Assembly: GCF_001571145.1 (NCBI RefSeq)
Contig: NZ_BCTF01000002.1
Location: 186,001-250,000, forward strand
From: Hydrogenophaga flava NBRC 102514
Lineage (GTDB): Bacteria; Pseudomonadota; Gammaproteobacteria; Burkholderiales; Burkholderiaceae_C
Direction: 5' to 3'
Length of the DNA stretch: 64,000 bases
In this document: one piece after another, positions 20,924 to 30,040 of the stretch
Numbering within the stretch: position 1 is the first letter of the stretch
Layout: each line of letters opens with the position of its first letter
The notes under the pieces: generated by a model
Told to the model about the DNA's origin: nothing
What the model saw: the letters and a program-made list of their open reading frames with translations, nothing else
Database searches by the model: none
Made by a program: the position numbers and the translations under genes

Positions 20924-21880
20924 ATGAACCTGCTCACCTCCATGCGCTACCTGGTGGCCCTGCACGACCACCGCCACTTTGACCGCGCCGCCAAAGCCTG
21001 CCACATCACCCAGCCGGCGCTGTCGAATGCGCTGCGCGCGCTTGAACGAGAGCTGGGCACGCCCATCGTGCGGCGCGGCCGCACCTACTCGGGCCTGACG
21101 CCTGAAGGCGAGCAAGTGCTCGCGTCTGCCCGGCGCATGCTGCGCGAACACGAGGCGCTCCAGCAATCCCTGGCCAGCCAGCAGGACCAGCCCGTGGGCA
21201 GCCTGCGGCTGGGGGTGGTGCCGTCGGCCGTGCCGGTGGCCACGCGGTTCTGCGCGCTGCTGCAGGCGCGCCACCCCGGCATCGCGCCGGTGCTTCTGTC
21301 CCTGCCGTCGGGCGAGATCGAATCGGGCCTGAAGGCCTTGACGCTTGACCTGGGTCTGGGCTTTCTGGAGCGCGTCAGCGCCCGTGGCAGCGGCTTCCAG
21401 GTGTTTCCCCAGTACCAGGAGCGCCTGTACCTGGTCACGCAGGCGCCCCGTGCGGCACGCGCCAAGTCACTGCCTCCCAGCCGCATCGGCGAGCCGCTGG
21501 CCTGGGCCGACACGGTCGGGCTCGATCTGTGCCTGCTGACGCCCGACATGCACAACCGCAGCATCGTCGATGCCGCGTTCGCCCGCGCCGGTGTGGCGGT
21601 GAAGCCGGTGATGGAGACCAACTCCGTGCTCTCGCTGGCGCTGGCGGTGCGCACCGGCCCGCTGGCGAGCGTGATGCCTGGTGCCCTGGTGGCCAGCCTG
21701 CGCGAGCAGCCGGGTCTGCTGTTCCGGCCCCTGGTGAAACCCGAGGTGCAGACCCCGGTTGGCTTCCTCGTGCGCCGCGAGGTGGCGCCCACGCGCACGC
21801 AGGAGGCTGCGCTGGCGCTGGCCCGCGATGCGGACTGGCGCGCCGAGCTGGCCGCCACCAGCGGTTCATTCAAGACGTGA
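20924..21880 (+). CDS. LysR-family regulator, probably of the formate dehydrogenase genes
   Basis: 318 residues: N-terminal winged helix (HFDRAAKACHITQPALSNALRALE without break in the recognition helix) and a C-terminal substrate-binding domain starting near GSLRLGVVP. It lies 58 nt upstream of the formate dehydrogenase genes in the same direction. A LysR protein (FdsR) sits in the same place in Cupriavidus-type formate dehydrogenase clusters, so control of the genes downstream is likely. Confidence 0.85.
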   Translation: MNLLTSMRYLVALHDHRHFDRAAKACHITQPALSNALRALERELGTPIVRRGRTYSGLTPEGEQVLASARRMLREHEALQQSLASQQDQPVGSLRLGVVPSAVPVATRFCALLQARHPGIAPVLLSLPSGEIESGLKALTLDLGLGFLERVSARGSGFQVFPQYQERLYLVTQAPRAARAKSLPPSRIGEPLAWADTVGLDLCLLTPDMHNRSIVDAAFARAGVAVKPVMETNSVLSLALAVRTGPLASVMPGALVASLREQPGLLFRPLVKPEVQTPVGFLVRREVAPTRTQEAALALARDADWRAELAATSGSFKT

Positions 21881-21938
21881 ATGAACCCATGTCCCAAACC
21901 AATTTGACGGCGCGCTGCGCAACCGACACAGTGCGGCG

Positions 21939-23687
21939 ATGAGTTCGTCCGCCTTCCGCACCATCCCGATCGTTCCTTCGAGCAGCCCCGCCGACGCACG
22001 TCCGCAAAAGAGGGCCCGCGACCGGCTCAAGGGCCGCCAGGCCACGCCCGAGGCCCTGCAGGCGCTGCGCGCCCTGATCGGTGAGCGGCCTGCGGCAGGC
22101 CACCGCCGCGACCTGCTGATCGAGCATCTGCACACCATCAACGACGCGCACCACGGCCTGCCCGAGGCCCTGCTGGTGGCGCTGGCGCAGGAGATGAGGC
22201 TGCCGGTGGCCGAGGTCTACGAGGTGGCGAGCTTCTACCACCACTTCGAGGTGCTGCGTGGTGGCGAGGCGGGTCCTGCAGTCACCGTGCGGGTCTGCGA
22301 TTCGCTCAGCTGCAGCCTGGCCGGCGGCGATGCGCTGCTGCAGCGCCTGCGTGAGCGGATGGGCGAGGGCGTGCGTGTGCAGGCCGCGCCGTGCCTGGGG
22401 CGCTGCGCCCAGGCGCCCGTGGCGCAAGTCGCGCAGGCGGCGGTGCCGCACGCCGACGAGGCAGCGGTCGAGGCGCTCGCGCAGCGGGTGCTGGCGGGCG
22501 AGGCGCTGCCGCGCGAGCGCGTGCCCGACCTGATCGATCTGGCGGCCTACCGCGCCAGCGGCGGCTACCGGCTGGCGACGGCGGTGGCGCAGGGCGCGCA
22601 CGACCCCGAGGCGCTGATCCAGACGCTGGAACACGCCGGCCTGCGCGGTCTGGGCGGCGCCGGTTTTCCGGCCGGCCGCAAGTGGCGCATCGTGCGCGGC
22701 TTTGCGGCGCCGCGGCTGATGGCGGTGAACATCGACGAGGGCGAACCCGGCACCTTCAAGGACCGCCACTACCTCGAACGCGACCCGCACCGTTTCCTGG
22801 AAGGCGTGCTGATTGCCGCGGCGGTGGTCGGCATCGACAAGGTCTACATCTACCTGCGCGACGAATACCACGACTGCCGTGCGCTGCTGCAGGAACAGCT
22901 TGCCGCGCTGCAGTCCGACCCGCCGTACCCGCTGCCGGCCTTCGAGCTGCGCCGCGGCGCGGGGGCCTACATCTGTGGCGAAGAGTCCGCGATGATCGAG
23001 AGCATCGAAGGCAAGCGCGGCGAACCGCGCCTGCGCCCGCCCTACATCGCCGAGGTCGGCCTGTTCGGCCGGCCCACGCTGGAACACAACTTCGAGACGC
23101 TGTACTGGGTGCGCGAGATCGTCGAGCGCGGTGCCGACTGGTTCGCCTCGCACGGCCGCCACGGCCGCAAGGGCCTGCGCAGCTTCAGCGTCAGCGGCCG
23201 GGTGCGCGAGCCCGGCGTGAAGCTGGCGCCCGCCGGCATCACGCTGCAAGAACTCATCGACGAGTTCTGCGGCGGCATGGCCGAGGGCCACACGCTCCAC
23301 GCCTACCTGCCCGGCGGCGCCAGCGGCGGCATCCTGCCCGCCAGCATGGCCGACATCCCGCTGGATTTCGACACCCTGCAGCCGCACGGCTGCTTCATCG
23401 GTTCGGCCGCGGTGATGGTGCTGAGCCAGCACGACCGCGCGCGCGACGCCGCACTCAACGTGATGCGCTTCTTCAAGGACGAAAGCTGCGGCCAGTGCAC
23501 GCCCTGCCGCGTCGGCACCGACAAGGCCGCGCGCCTGATGGCGTCCGACATCTGGGACCAGGATACGTTGCGCGACTTGGCCGACGTGATGGGCGACGCC
23601 TCGATCTGCGGCCTGGGCCAGGCCGCGCCCAACCCGATCCGCTCGGTGCTGAAGCACTTTGCGCACGAAGTCGGAGGTGCGGCATGA
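21939..23687 (+). CDS. NAD-dependent formate dehydrogenase beta subunit (NuoE-NuoF fusion)
   Basis: 582 residues. The first 170 are NuoE-like with the 2Fe-2S cysteines in CDSLSCSLAGG and APCLGRCAQAP. The rest is NuoF-like: FMN site GLRGLGGAGFPAGRKW, NAD site around GAGAYICGEESAMIES and the 4Fe-4S set ESCGQCTPCRVGTD. Fusion of the two is the hallmark of the two-subunit Fdh1 enzymes such as the tungsten formate dehydrogenase 1 of Methylorubrum, as opposed to the FdsGBA type with separate subunits. It overlaps the next gene by ATGA. Confidence 0.9.
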   Translation: MSSSAFRTIPIVPSSSPADARPQKRARDRLKGRQATPEALQALRALIGERPAAGHRRDLLIEHLHTINDAHHGLPEALLVALAQEMRLPVAEVYEVASFYHHFEVLRGGEAGPAVTVRVCDSLSCSLAGGDALLQRLRERMGEGVRVQAAPCLGRCAQAPVAQVAQAAVPHADEAAVEALAQRVLAGEALPRERVPDLIDLAAYRASGGYRLATAVAQGAHDPEALIQTLEHAGLRGLGGAGFPAGRKWRIVRGFAAPRLMAVNIDEGEPGTFKDRHYLERDPHRFLEGVLIAAAVVGIDKVYIYLRDEYHDCRALLQEQLAALQSDPPYPLPAFELRRGAGAYICGEESAMIESIEGKRGEPRLRPPYIAEVGLFGRPTLEHNFETLYWVREIVERGADWFASHGRHGRKGLRSFSVSGRVREPGVKLAPAGITLQELIDEFCGGMAEGHTLHAYLPGGASGGILPASMADIPLDFDTLQPHGCFIGSAAVMVLSQHDRARDAALNVMRFFKDESCGQCTPCRVGTDKAARLMASDIWDQDTLRDLADVMGDASICGLGQAAPNPIRSVLKHFAHEVGGAA

Positions 23688-26503
23688 ACCGCCCGCTGAG
23701 CCCCGAGCAGCTGATGCCAGCCAAACTGAGCTTCGAGCTCGATGGCCGTGCGGTCGAAGCCTACGAAGGTGAGTCCATCTTCGACGCCGCGAAGCGCCAC
23801 GGCACCGAGCTGCCGCACCTGTGCCACAGCGACCCGCTGCGCCCCGACGGCAACTGCCGCGCCTGCGTGGTCGAGGTGGCGGGCGAGCGCGCCCTGGCCG
23901 CCAGCTGCTGCCGCAGCGTGACGCCCGGCCTGAAGGTGCTGACCGACAGCCTGCGCGCGAAGAAGTCGCGCCAGATGGTGCTGGAGCTGCTGCTGTCCGA
24001 CATGCCCGACCAGGGCCACCAGTGGTTCGACGCCGACGGCCGCCAGCCGCATGGCGAGCTGAGCGACTGGGCGCAGCGCGAGGCGGTGTCGGTGCGCCCC
24101 GCACTGCAGGCGCTGCGGCGCGAGCAGCCCGCGCCCGACCTCTCGCACCCCGCGATGGCGGTGAACCTCGACGCCTGCATCCAGTGCCGCCGCTGCGTGC
24201 GCGCCTGCCGCGAGGAACAGGTCAACGGCGTGATCGGCTTCGCCGGCCGTGGCGGCCACGCCGAGATCGTGTTCGACCTGGGCGACGCCATGGGCGCGAG
24301 CAGCTGCGTGGCCTGCGGCGAGTGTGTGCAGGCCTGCCCGACCGGCGCGCTCTCGCCCAAGAGTCTGGTGGGTTCGCAGGCGGTGGACAGGTCGGTGGAC
24401 TCGGTCTGCCCGTTCTGTGGCGTGGGCTGCCAGCTCAGCTACAAGGTACGCGACGGCAAGATCGTGGCGGTCGAGGGCCGCGACGGCCCGGCCAACCGCG
24501 GCCGCCTGTGCGTCAAGGGCCGCTTCGGTTTCGACTACGTGCACCACGCGGGACGCCTGACGGTGCCGCTGGTCCGCCGCGAAGGTGTGCCCAAACACGG
24601 TGACGCCATTCCGCCGCGCGACGCCGACTGGCGCGACACCTTCCGCGAGGCCACCTGGGACGAGGCGCTGGCGCTGGCCGCAGGAAAGCTCAAGGCGCTG
24701 CGCGACACCCACGGACCGAAGAGCCTGGCCGGTTTCGGCTCGGCCAAGGGCACGAACGAGGAGGCCTACCTGTTCCAGAAGCTGGTGCGCACCGGCTTCG
24801 GTTCCAACAACGTCGATCACTGCACCCGCCTGTGCCACGCCTCCAGCGTCGCGGCCCTGCTCGAAGGCGTGGGCTCGGGCGCGGTGAGCAACCCGGTCAA
24901 CGACGTGGCGCACGCCGAGCTGATCCTGGTGATCGGCTCCAACCCCACAGTCAATCACCCGGTGGCCGCGACCTGGATGAAGAACGCCGCGCAGAACGGC
25001 ACGCGCATCGTGCTGGCCGACCCGCGCATCACCGACATCGGCCAGCACGCCTGGCGCACGCTGCCGTTCCGGCCCGACACCGATGTCGCGCTGCTCAACG
25101 CGATGATTCACACCGTGATCGACGAGGGCCTGGTGAACCAGGACTTCATCGCCCAGCGCACCTCCCACTACGAAGAACTGGCGCAGAGCGTCGCGCGCTT
25201 CAGCCCAGAGGCGATGGCGCCGGTCTGCGGCATCCCGGCCGAGACCATCCGCGAGGTGGCGCGCGCGTTCGCGACCGCGAACGCCGCGATGATTCTCTGG
25301 GGCATGGGGGTGAGCCAGCACGTGCACGGCACCGACAATGTGCGTTGCCTGATCGCGCTGTGCGCCATCACCGGCCAGATCGGCAAGCCGGGCAGCGGGC
25401 TGCACCCGCTGCGGGGCCAGAACAACGTGCAGGGTGCTAGCGACGCCGGCCTGATCCCGATGATGTTCCCCAACTACCAGCGGGTGGACAACGCCTCGGC
25501 CCACGCGTGGTTCGAGGACTTCTGGGGTACGCCGCTGGACCGCGCGCCAGGCTACACGGTGGTCGAGCTGATGGAGAAGGCGCTGGCCGAGGAGAGCGAC
25601 CCGCACAAGCTGCGCGGCCTCTACATCATGGGCGAGAACCCGGCCATGAGCGACCCGAACCTGAACCACACACGGCACGCGCTGGCCTCGCTGGAGCATC
25701 TGGTGGTGCAGGACATCTTCATGACAGAGACCGCCTGGCTGGCCGATGTGATCCTGCCCGCCAGCGCCTGGCCCGAAAAGACCGGCACGGTGAGCAACAC
25801 CGACCGCATGGTGCAGCTGGGCCGCCAGGCGATCGACCCACCGGGTGATGCGCGCGCCGATCTCTGGATCATCCAGCAGATGGCGCAGCGCATGGGTCTG
25901 TCGTGGCGCTACGAGGGCGAGCACCACGGCGTCGCCGCGGTCTACGACGAGATGCGCCAGGCCATGCACGCGGCCATCGGCGGCATCCGCTGGGAGCGGC
26001 TGGAGCGCGAGGGCAGCGTGACCTATCCCTGCCTCAGCGACGACGACCCGGGCCACCCCATCGTCTTCATCGACCGCTTCCCGACCCAGGATGGCCGGCT
26101 GCGGCTGGTGCCGACCGAGCTGGTGCCGGCCGACGAGACGCCCGATGCGGACTACCCGATGGTGCTGATCACCGGCCGCCAGCTCGAACACTGGCACACC
26201 GGCAGCATGACGCGCCGCGCGACCGTGCTCGACGCGCTGGAGCCGGAGGCCACGGCCAGCCTGGCCGCGGCGGACCTGGCACGGCTGGGCGTGCGGCCGG
26301 GCGAGCGCATCACCGTGCGCTCGCGCCGTGGCGAGGTGACGCTGCGCGCGCGGCAGGACGACGGCACCGCTGCCGGCTGCGTGTTCATTCCGTTCGCCTA
26401 CTCGGAAGCTGCGGCCAACCTGCTGACCAACGCCGCGCTCGACCCGTTCGGCAAGATCCCGGAGTTCAAGTACTGCGCGGTGTCGGTGCAGAAGGCAGGG
26501 TGA
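23684..26503 (+). CDS. NAD-dependent formate dehydrogenase alpha subunit (bis-MGD, W or Mo)
   Basis: 939 residues. In order: NuoG-like 2Fe-2S domain (CHSDPLRPDGNCRAC), two ferredoxin sets (CIQCRRCVRAC and CVACGECVQACP), the 4Fe-4S motif VCPFCGVGC, and the catalytic molybdopterin domain. The metal ligand is cysteine, not selenocysteine, in VDHCTRLCH (Cys380, His385 conserved). It oxidises formate to CO2 in the cytoplasm, passing electrons to NAD via the beta subunit. The start codon overlaps the beta subunit stop. No fdsC/fdsD homologue follows, as in Fdh1-type loci. Confidence 0.92.
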   Translation: MNRPLSPEQLMPAKLSFELDGRAVEAYEGESIFDAAKRHGTELPHLCHSDPLRPDGNCRACVVEVAGERALAASCCRSVTPGLKVLTDSLRAKKSRQMVLELLLSDMPDQGHQWFDADGRQPHGELSDWAQREAVSVRPALQALRREQPAPDLSHPAMAVNLDACIQCRRCVRACREEQVNGVIGFAGRGGHAEIVFDLGDAMGASSCVACGECVQACPTGALSPKSLVGSQAVDRSVDSVCPFCGVGCQLSYKVRDGKIVAVEGRDGPANRGRLCVKGRFGFDYVHHAGRLTVPLVRREGVPKHGDAIPPRDADWRDTFREATWDEALALAAGKLKALRDTHGPKSLAGFGSAKGTNEEAYLFQKLVRTGFGSNNVDHCTRLCHASSVAALLEGVGSGAVSNPVNDVAHAELILVIGSNPTVNHPVAATWMKNAAQNGTRIVLADPRITDIGQHAWRTLPFRPDTDVALLNAMIHTVIDEGLVNQDFIAQRTSHYEELAQSVARFSPEAMAPVCGIPAETIREVARAFATANAAMILWGMGVSQHVHGTDNVRCLIALCAITGQIGKPGSGLHPLRGQNNVQGASDAGLIPMMFPNYQRVDNASAHAWFEDFWGTPLDRAPGYTVVELMEKALAEESDPHKLRGLYIMGENPAMSDPNLNHTRHALASLEHLVVQDIFMTETAWLADVILPASAWPEKTGTVSNTDRMVQLGRQAIDPPGDARADLWIIQQMAQRMGLSWRYEGEHHGVAAVYDEMRQAMHAAIGGIRWERLEREGSVTYPCLSDDDPGHPIVFIDRFPTQDGRLRLVPTELVPADETPDADYPMVLITGRQLEHWHTGSMTRRATVLDALEPEATASLAAADLARLGVRPGERITVRSRRGEVTLRARQDDGTAAGCVFIPFAYSEAAANLLTNAALDPFGKIPEFKYCAVSVQKAG

Positions 26504-26567
26504 TGCTTCATACCCCGGGGAGAATGGCTAAGATGAAGCGACTTGTCCCACTTCATCGGAAAACGCC

Positions 26568-27014
26568 ATGAGCGACAACGCCAGTGTCACCATCACCCGC
26601 CAGTCTGGCTACCAGTTCCTCGTCGACTTCGGCGAATCCCTCCCGCACCTGCTGGCCGACGAGCCCGCGCCGCTGGGGCAGGGCGCCGGGCCCGCACCCG
26701 ACCACATGCTGCTGGCCGCGGTGGCCAACTGCCTGAGCGCCAGCCTGCTGTTCGCACTGCAGAAATTCAAACAGGACCCCGGCGCGCTGATCGCCACCGC
26801 CACGCCCGAGATGGGGCGCAACGAGAACAAGCGCCTGCGCATCCAGCGCATCCACGTGCAGCTGGAACTGGGCAAGACCGCCGCCGAACTGGAGCACCTG
26901 GACCGCGTGCTCGCGCAGTTCGAAGAGTTCTGCACCGTGTCCATGAGCGTGCGCCAGGGCATCGCCATCGACCTGCAGGTGCGCGACGGCGCGGGCGCCG
27001 TGCTCAAGGGTTGA
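26568..27014 (+). CDS. OsmC-family protein
   Basis: 148 residues of the OsmC/Ohr fold: APDHMLLAAVANCLSASLLFAL contains the first conserved Cys, and EEFCTVSMSV the second, the peroxidatic pair of this family. It probably reduces organic hydroperoxides. A 7-bp inverted repeat GATGAAG/CTTCATC at 26532-26557 ends 10 nt before the ATG and could be a regulator site. It stands 64 nt after the formate dehydrogenase genes. Confidence 0.8.
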   Translation: MSDNASVTITRQSGYQFLVDFGESLPHLLADEPAPLGQGAGPAPDHMLLAAVANCLSASLLFALQKFKQDPGALIATATPEMGRNENKRLRIQRIHVQLELGKTAAELEHLDRVLAQFEEFCTVSMSVRQGIAIDLQVRDGAGAVLKG

Positions 27015-27123
27015 AACCGGCAGGTGCGCTTCATCAAGTGATCGGGCGCCAACGGCCCGGACAATCGGGGTAGAGTGTTGTTTCAGGCTACCCCGGCCTG
27101 TATCCGAGCGAGATGGCGAACCG

Positions 27124-27681
27124 ATGCGACTGACCCAGTGGACCGATTACAGCCTGCGTGTGCTGATGTATTGCGCGGCCTGCGAAGGGCGCGCCCAGCC
27201 ACCCACCGTCAGCGAGATCGCCGAGGCGCACGGCATCTCGCGCAGCCACCTGACCAAGATCGTGATGATCCTTGCCGGCCACGGCTGGCTGGCCACGACC
27301 CGGGGCCGGGGCGGTGGCCTGCGGCTGATGGCCGACCCGCGCCGGCTGACCCTGGGCCAGGTGATCCGGGAGACCGAGCCCGACCTGAACCTGGTGGAGT
27401 GTTTCGACGCTGCCAGCAACACCTGTCGGCTCGACGGCTACTGCCGGCTCAAGGGCGCGCTGGGCCAAGCCATGCAGGCATTTCTGACCGCCCTCGACGG
27501 CGTGACGCTGTCCGACCTGCTGGCGCCCACGGCCCGGTCGGCCGCGGTGGCGGGACAGCTGCCGCACCTGATCCCGATCCAGATGGTGGCGCTGCAGCGC
27601 CCGGCGGCCAAGGCCGCGCCCGCTACGAAGAAGCCGGTCAGCCCGGCGCCCGCCCGCAAGACGGCCAAGAGACCTGTCTGA
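27124..27681 (+). CDS. nsrR: NsrR-type Rrf2 regulator
   Basis: 185 residues. The start MRLTQWTDYSLRVLMYCA and the winged helix HGISRSHLTKIV are typical of NsrR, and the three cluster cysteines appear in VECFDAASNTC and GYCRLKGAL. NsrR is a nitric-oxide-sensing 2Fe-2S or 4Fe-4S repressor. The protein has an extra 40-residue Ala/Pro/Lys-rich tail beyond the normal length. Neighbouring genes do not reveal its targets. Confidence 0.8.
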   Translation: MRLTQWTDYSLRVLMYCAACEGRAQPPTVSEIAEAHGISRSHLTKIVMILAGHGWLATTRGRGGGLRLMADPRRLTLGQVIRETEPDLNLVECFDAASNTCRLDGYCRLKGALGQAMQAFLTALDGVTLSDLLAPTARSAAVAGQLPHLIPIQMVALQRPAAKAAPATKKPVSPAPARKTAKRPV

Positions 27682-27733
27682 GCCGGATCGTTCGGCAGCC
27701 TTTTGAGCAGGGACCTCCACCCAAGAAGGTCGA

Positions 27734-28117
27734 CTAGGTTGATCCCCACCACGCGCCGGCCATCTTCATGCCCAGCAGCGTGAGCGCCAGCGAGCCCAGC
27801 AGGTGCAATGCCGCGGAGCCGAAGGCCAGCAGGTAGCGCCCGTGCTGCAGCATCGAGACCACCTCGGCCGAGAAGGTGGAGAAGGTGGTCAGCGCGCCGA
27901 GGAAACCGGTGACCAACGCGAGGCGCCACGCTGGGTCCAGCTGGGTCTGGCTCTGGAAGAACACCACCGCCACGCCCACCAGCCAGGCCCCGATCCAGTT
28001 GGCTGCCAGCGTGCCCCAGGGCAGCACGGCGTGGCCCTGGTTGAGCCACAGGCTCAGCTGCCAGCGCGAAAGTGCACCAACGCTGGCACCGATGCTGATG
28101 GCGATGACGTGCAGCAT
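27734..28117 (-). CDS. crcB: CrcB/Fluc fluoride channel
   Basis: 127 residues with four predicted membrane helices and the Fluc signature GFLGALTTFSTFSAE, plus an N-terminal GASVGALSRWQLSLW with the conserved Arg. It exports fluoride as a dual-topology dimer. It follows rdgC by 22 nt, and no fluoride riboswitch is seen in that short gap. Confidence 0.93.
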   Translation of the reverse strand: MLHVIAISIGASVGALSRWQLSLWLNQGHAVLPWGTLAANWIGAWLVGVAVVFFQSQTQLDPAWRLALVTGFLGALTTFSTFSAEVVSMLQHGRYLLAFGSAALHLLGSLALTLLGMKMAGAWWGST

Positions 28118-28139
28118 GGATCAGGCGTGCGGTGGACGA

Positions 28140-29135
28140 TCAGAACGGCGCGTCGCCATCGCCCACGGCGGTGACGGCTTCCTGCTTGGGTTTTGCCGGT
28201 TTCTCCGCCGGCGCACCGGGCAGTGCCGCACCGGGCTCGATCTCGCCGCCCAGCGCCCCGATCAGGGCGGGGATCAGCTTGCTCAGTTCGCCAGTGGCGA
28301 GGGCCACATCGGTGTCGAAGCCGCTCTCGTCGTCGTTGGGTCGGTCATCGAACACGCCTTCCAGGAAGGCCAGCTTCTTGAGCTGCATGGACTCGGTGAG
28401 CGTGAAACCGATGCGGCCCTCCCAGCTCATGGCCAGCCGTGTGGGCAGCTTGCCTTCGGTGAGGTGCTTGCGCACCTCGTCGGTCAGCAGGTGGTGGCGC
28501 GTGAACTTGACGGCGGACTTTTCTTCGTCGGCCGATTTGAGTTCACACTCGCGCTCGACGTTGAAGCCCTCGGGCCAGTCGTTCTCGGGCTCGGTGGTGG
28601 CCAGCCATTGCGTCATGGCAGTTTGCGGCGTCATGGCGGTCTGGAGCAGGGTGAGCGCCAGGCCATCGAACGCGCGCACCAGCGCGGTCACGACTTCGTC
28701 GTTCTTGCCCTGGCTGCCGGCGTCGGTGACCAGCAGTCCGCGCTGAAGGTCGAACCAGATCCAGACGCTGCCGCGGCGCGGAAAGGCCTGGGGCAGCAGG
28801 GCCTGCAGCGCGTCCTCGCGCAGCTCCTTGGTCTCTTTCTTGCCGGGCTTGCGGCCGGTGGTGGCCTCGATGTGGTCGGCCGCTTCCTGCGCCTTTTCCT
28901 TCACCACACTGCCGGGCACGGCCTTGGTCTCGATGACCAGCTTGAGGATGCGCTGGCCCGCCACGGATTCGACCAGCGGGCCATGCTCTTCACCGCGTGG
29001 TTCGGCCCAGCCGACCGACTTGTCCTGCGAGGCGCCGCAGGGCACGAAACGCGCCGCGTCCAGCGCGGCCTCCATCGACTCCAGCGTCGCCTCCCAGCCG
29101 GGCGCGATGCGGTAGATCGTCACATTCTTGAACAC
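28140..29135 (-). CDS. rdgC: Recombination-associated protein RdgC
   Basis: 331 residues beginning with a GTG start that reads (V)FKNVTIYRIAPGW, with the ribosome site AAGGAA 5 nt before it. The family motifs FVPCGASQDKSVGW, HHLLTDEVRKHL and SWEGRIGFTL are intact. RdgC binds DNA as a ring and limits RecA activity. The C-terminal 35 residues are Ala/Pro/Lys-rich. Confidence 0.93.
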   Translation of the reverse strand: MFKNVTIYRIAPGWEATLESMEAALDAARFVPCGASQDKSVGWAEPRGEEHGPLVESVAGQRILKLVIETKAVPGSVVKEKAQEAADHIEATTGRKPGKKETKELREDALQALLPQAFPRRGSVWIWFDLQRGLLVTDAGSQGKNDEVVTALVRAFDGLALTLLQTAMTPQTAMTQWLATTEPENDWPEGFNVERECELKSADEEKSAVKFTRHHLLTDEVRKHLTEGKLPTRLAMSWEGRIGFTLTESMQLKKLAFLEGVFDDRPNDDESGFDTDVALATGELSKLIPALIGALGGEIEPGAALPGAPAEKPAKPKQEAVTAVGDGDAPF

Positions 29136-29335
29136 GTATTTCCTTGGGTTGCAGGCCGTCAGCGGCCGACCGCCCCTGCCGCCGGCAGGAGAGGGTTGGG
29201 ATCTGGGCGTTCGATGATACCGAGCCGGTTGGCGTGCCCGGCGTTTGCCTATACTGCCGGCGGAACAGACCGGGCAGGGCGGCAAACACACATAGGCACC
29301 AGCGACCCTGCCAGCAAAACATCAAGGAGGTGTGT

Positions 29336-30040
29336 GTGCATGAGTTGCCTTTCAACCGCGGCGCCCGTCTGGCCTGCGCCACCGTCATGTGGGGGGCTCT
29401 GATGGCCTGCCAGCCCACCGCCCCTGCCGCGCCCGCTTCGGGCGCATCCACTGCGACCGACCAGCCCACCGGCGCGCAGAAGAACGACCGGTCGGAGCAG
29501 GCCCATCTCTTCAAGCTCAATCCGGCGCCCCGCCGGGTGTTCGACGTCACGTTCGAGATCCACGATGCGCCGGGGCCGCTGATGGCCGTGCGGGGAAGCG
29601 CCGGGTACAGCGCGCCGCAGGTGCCCAACTGCACTTTCGTCACCAACGCCTGGGCGGGCACCTGGGGCACGCCGTTCAAAGGCCTGAGTGTGCCCGTCAC
29701 GCCCATCGGCCCGAATCGCTTCGTGATGACGGTGGCGCTTGATGCCATGCTGGACGAGGACTACTACGGCAAGGGCGTGTGCCGCTGGGAGATGGGGGAG
29801 GCGGGGGCGGGCTTCGCGGCCAGTGCGTCGGAGGACGACACCCAATATGGCTTCTCCCTGGATGCCAAGGAACTGGTGGACGGAGCGACCTACCGGCAGT
29901 ACTTCTGGAAGGGTGACTATCCGCGGCTTCCTGGGCCCGGGGGGAACAGCTCCGCGGGTGATCGAAGTCCTGAAGGCTTCGGCCCCTCGCACCGTAACAA
30001 CCTGTTCTCTATCACTGCCCTCGTGAAGGCCAAGCCATGA
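29336..30040 (+). CDS. Lipoprotein, candidate immunity protein for the downstream lipase effector
   Basis: 234 residues from a GTG that has a perfect AAGGAGG site 5 nt before it. The N-terminus contains a hydrophobic stretch ending in the lipobox LMAC, then a low-complexity Ala/Thr/Pro segment and a beta-rich domain with RRVFDVTFEIHDAPGP and two cysteines. It overlaps the lipase gene by ATGA. Small periplasmic lipoproteins encoded immediately before XVIPCD-tailed effectors are the usual cognate immunity proteins of antibacterial type IV secretion systems; that role is inferred from context. I do not recognise the domain itself. Confidence 0.68.
   Translation: MHELPFNRGARLACATVMWGALMACQPTAPAAPASGASTATDQPTGAQKNDRSEQAHLFKLNPAPRRVFDVTFEIHDAPGPLMAVRGSAGYSAPQVPNCTFVTNAWAGTWGTPFKGLSVPVTPIGPNRFVMTVALDAMLDEDYYGKGVCRWEMGEAGAGFAASASEDDTQYGFSLDAKELVDGATYRQYFWKGDYPRLPGPGGNSSAGDRSPEGFGPSHRNNLFSITALVKAKP

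Noticed and set aside
28118..28139. Fluoride riboswitch before crcB
   Set aside because: The gap to rdgC is 22 nt, too short for the riboswitch, and no conserved fluoride aptamer sequence is seen.
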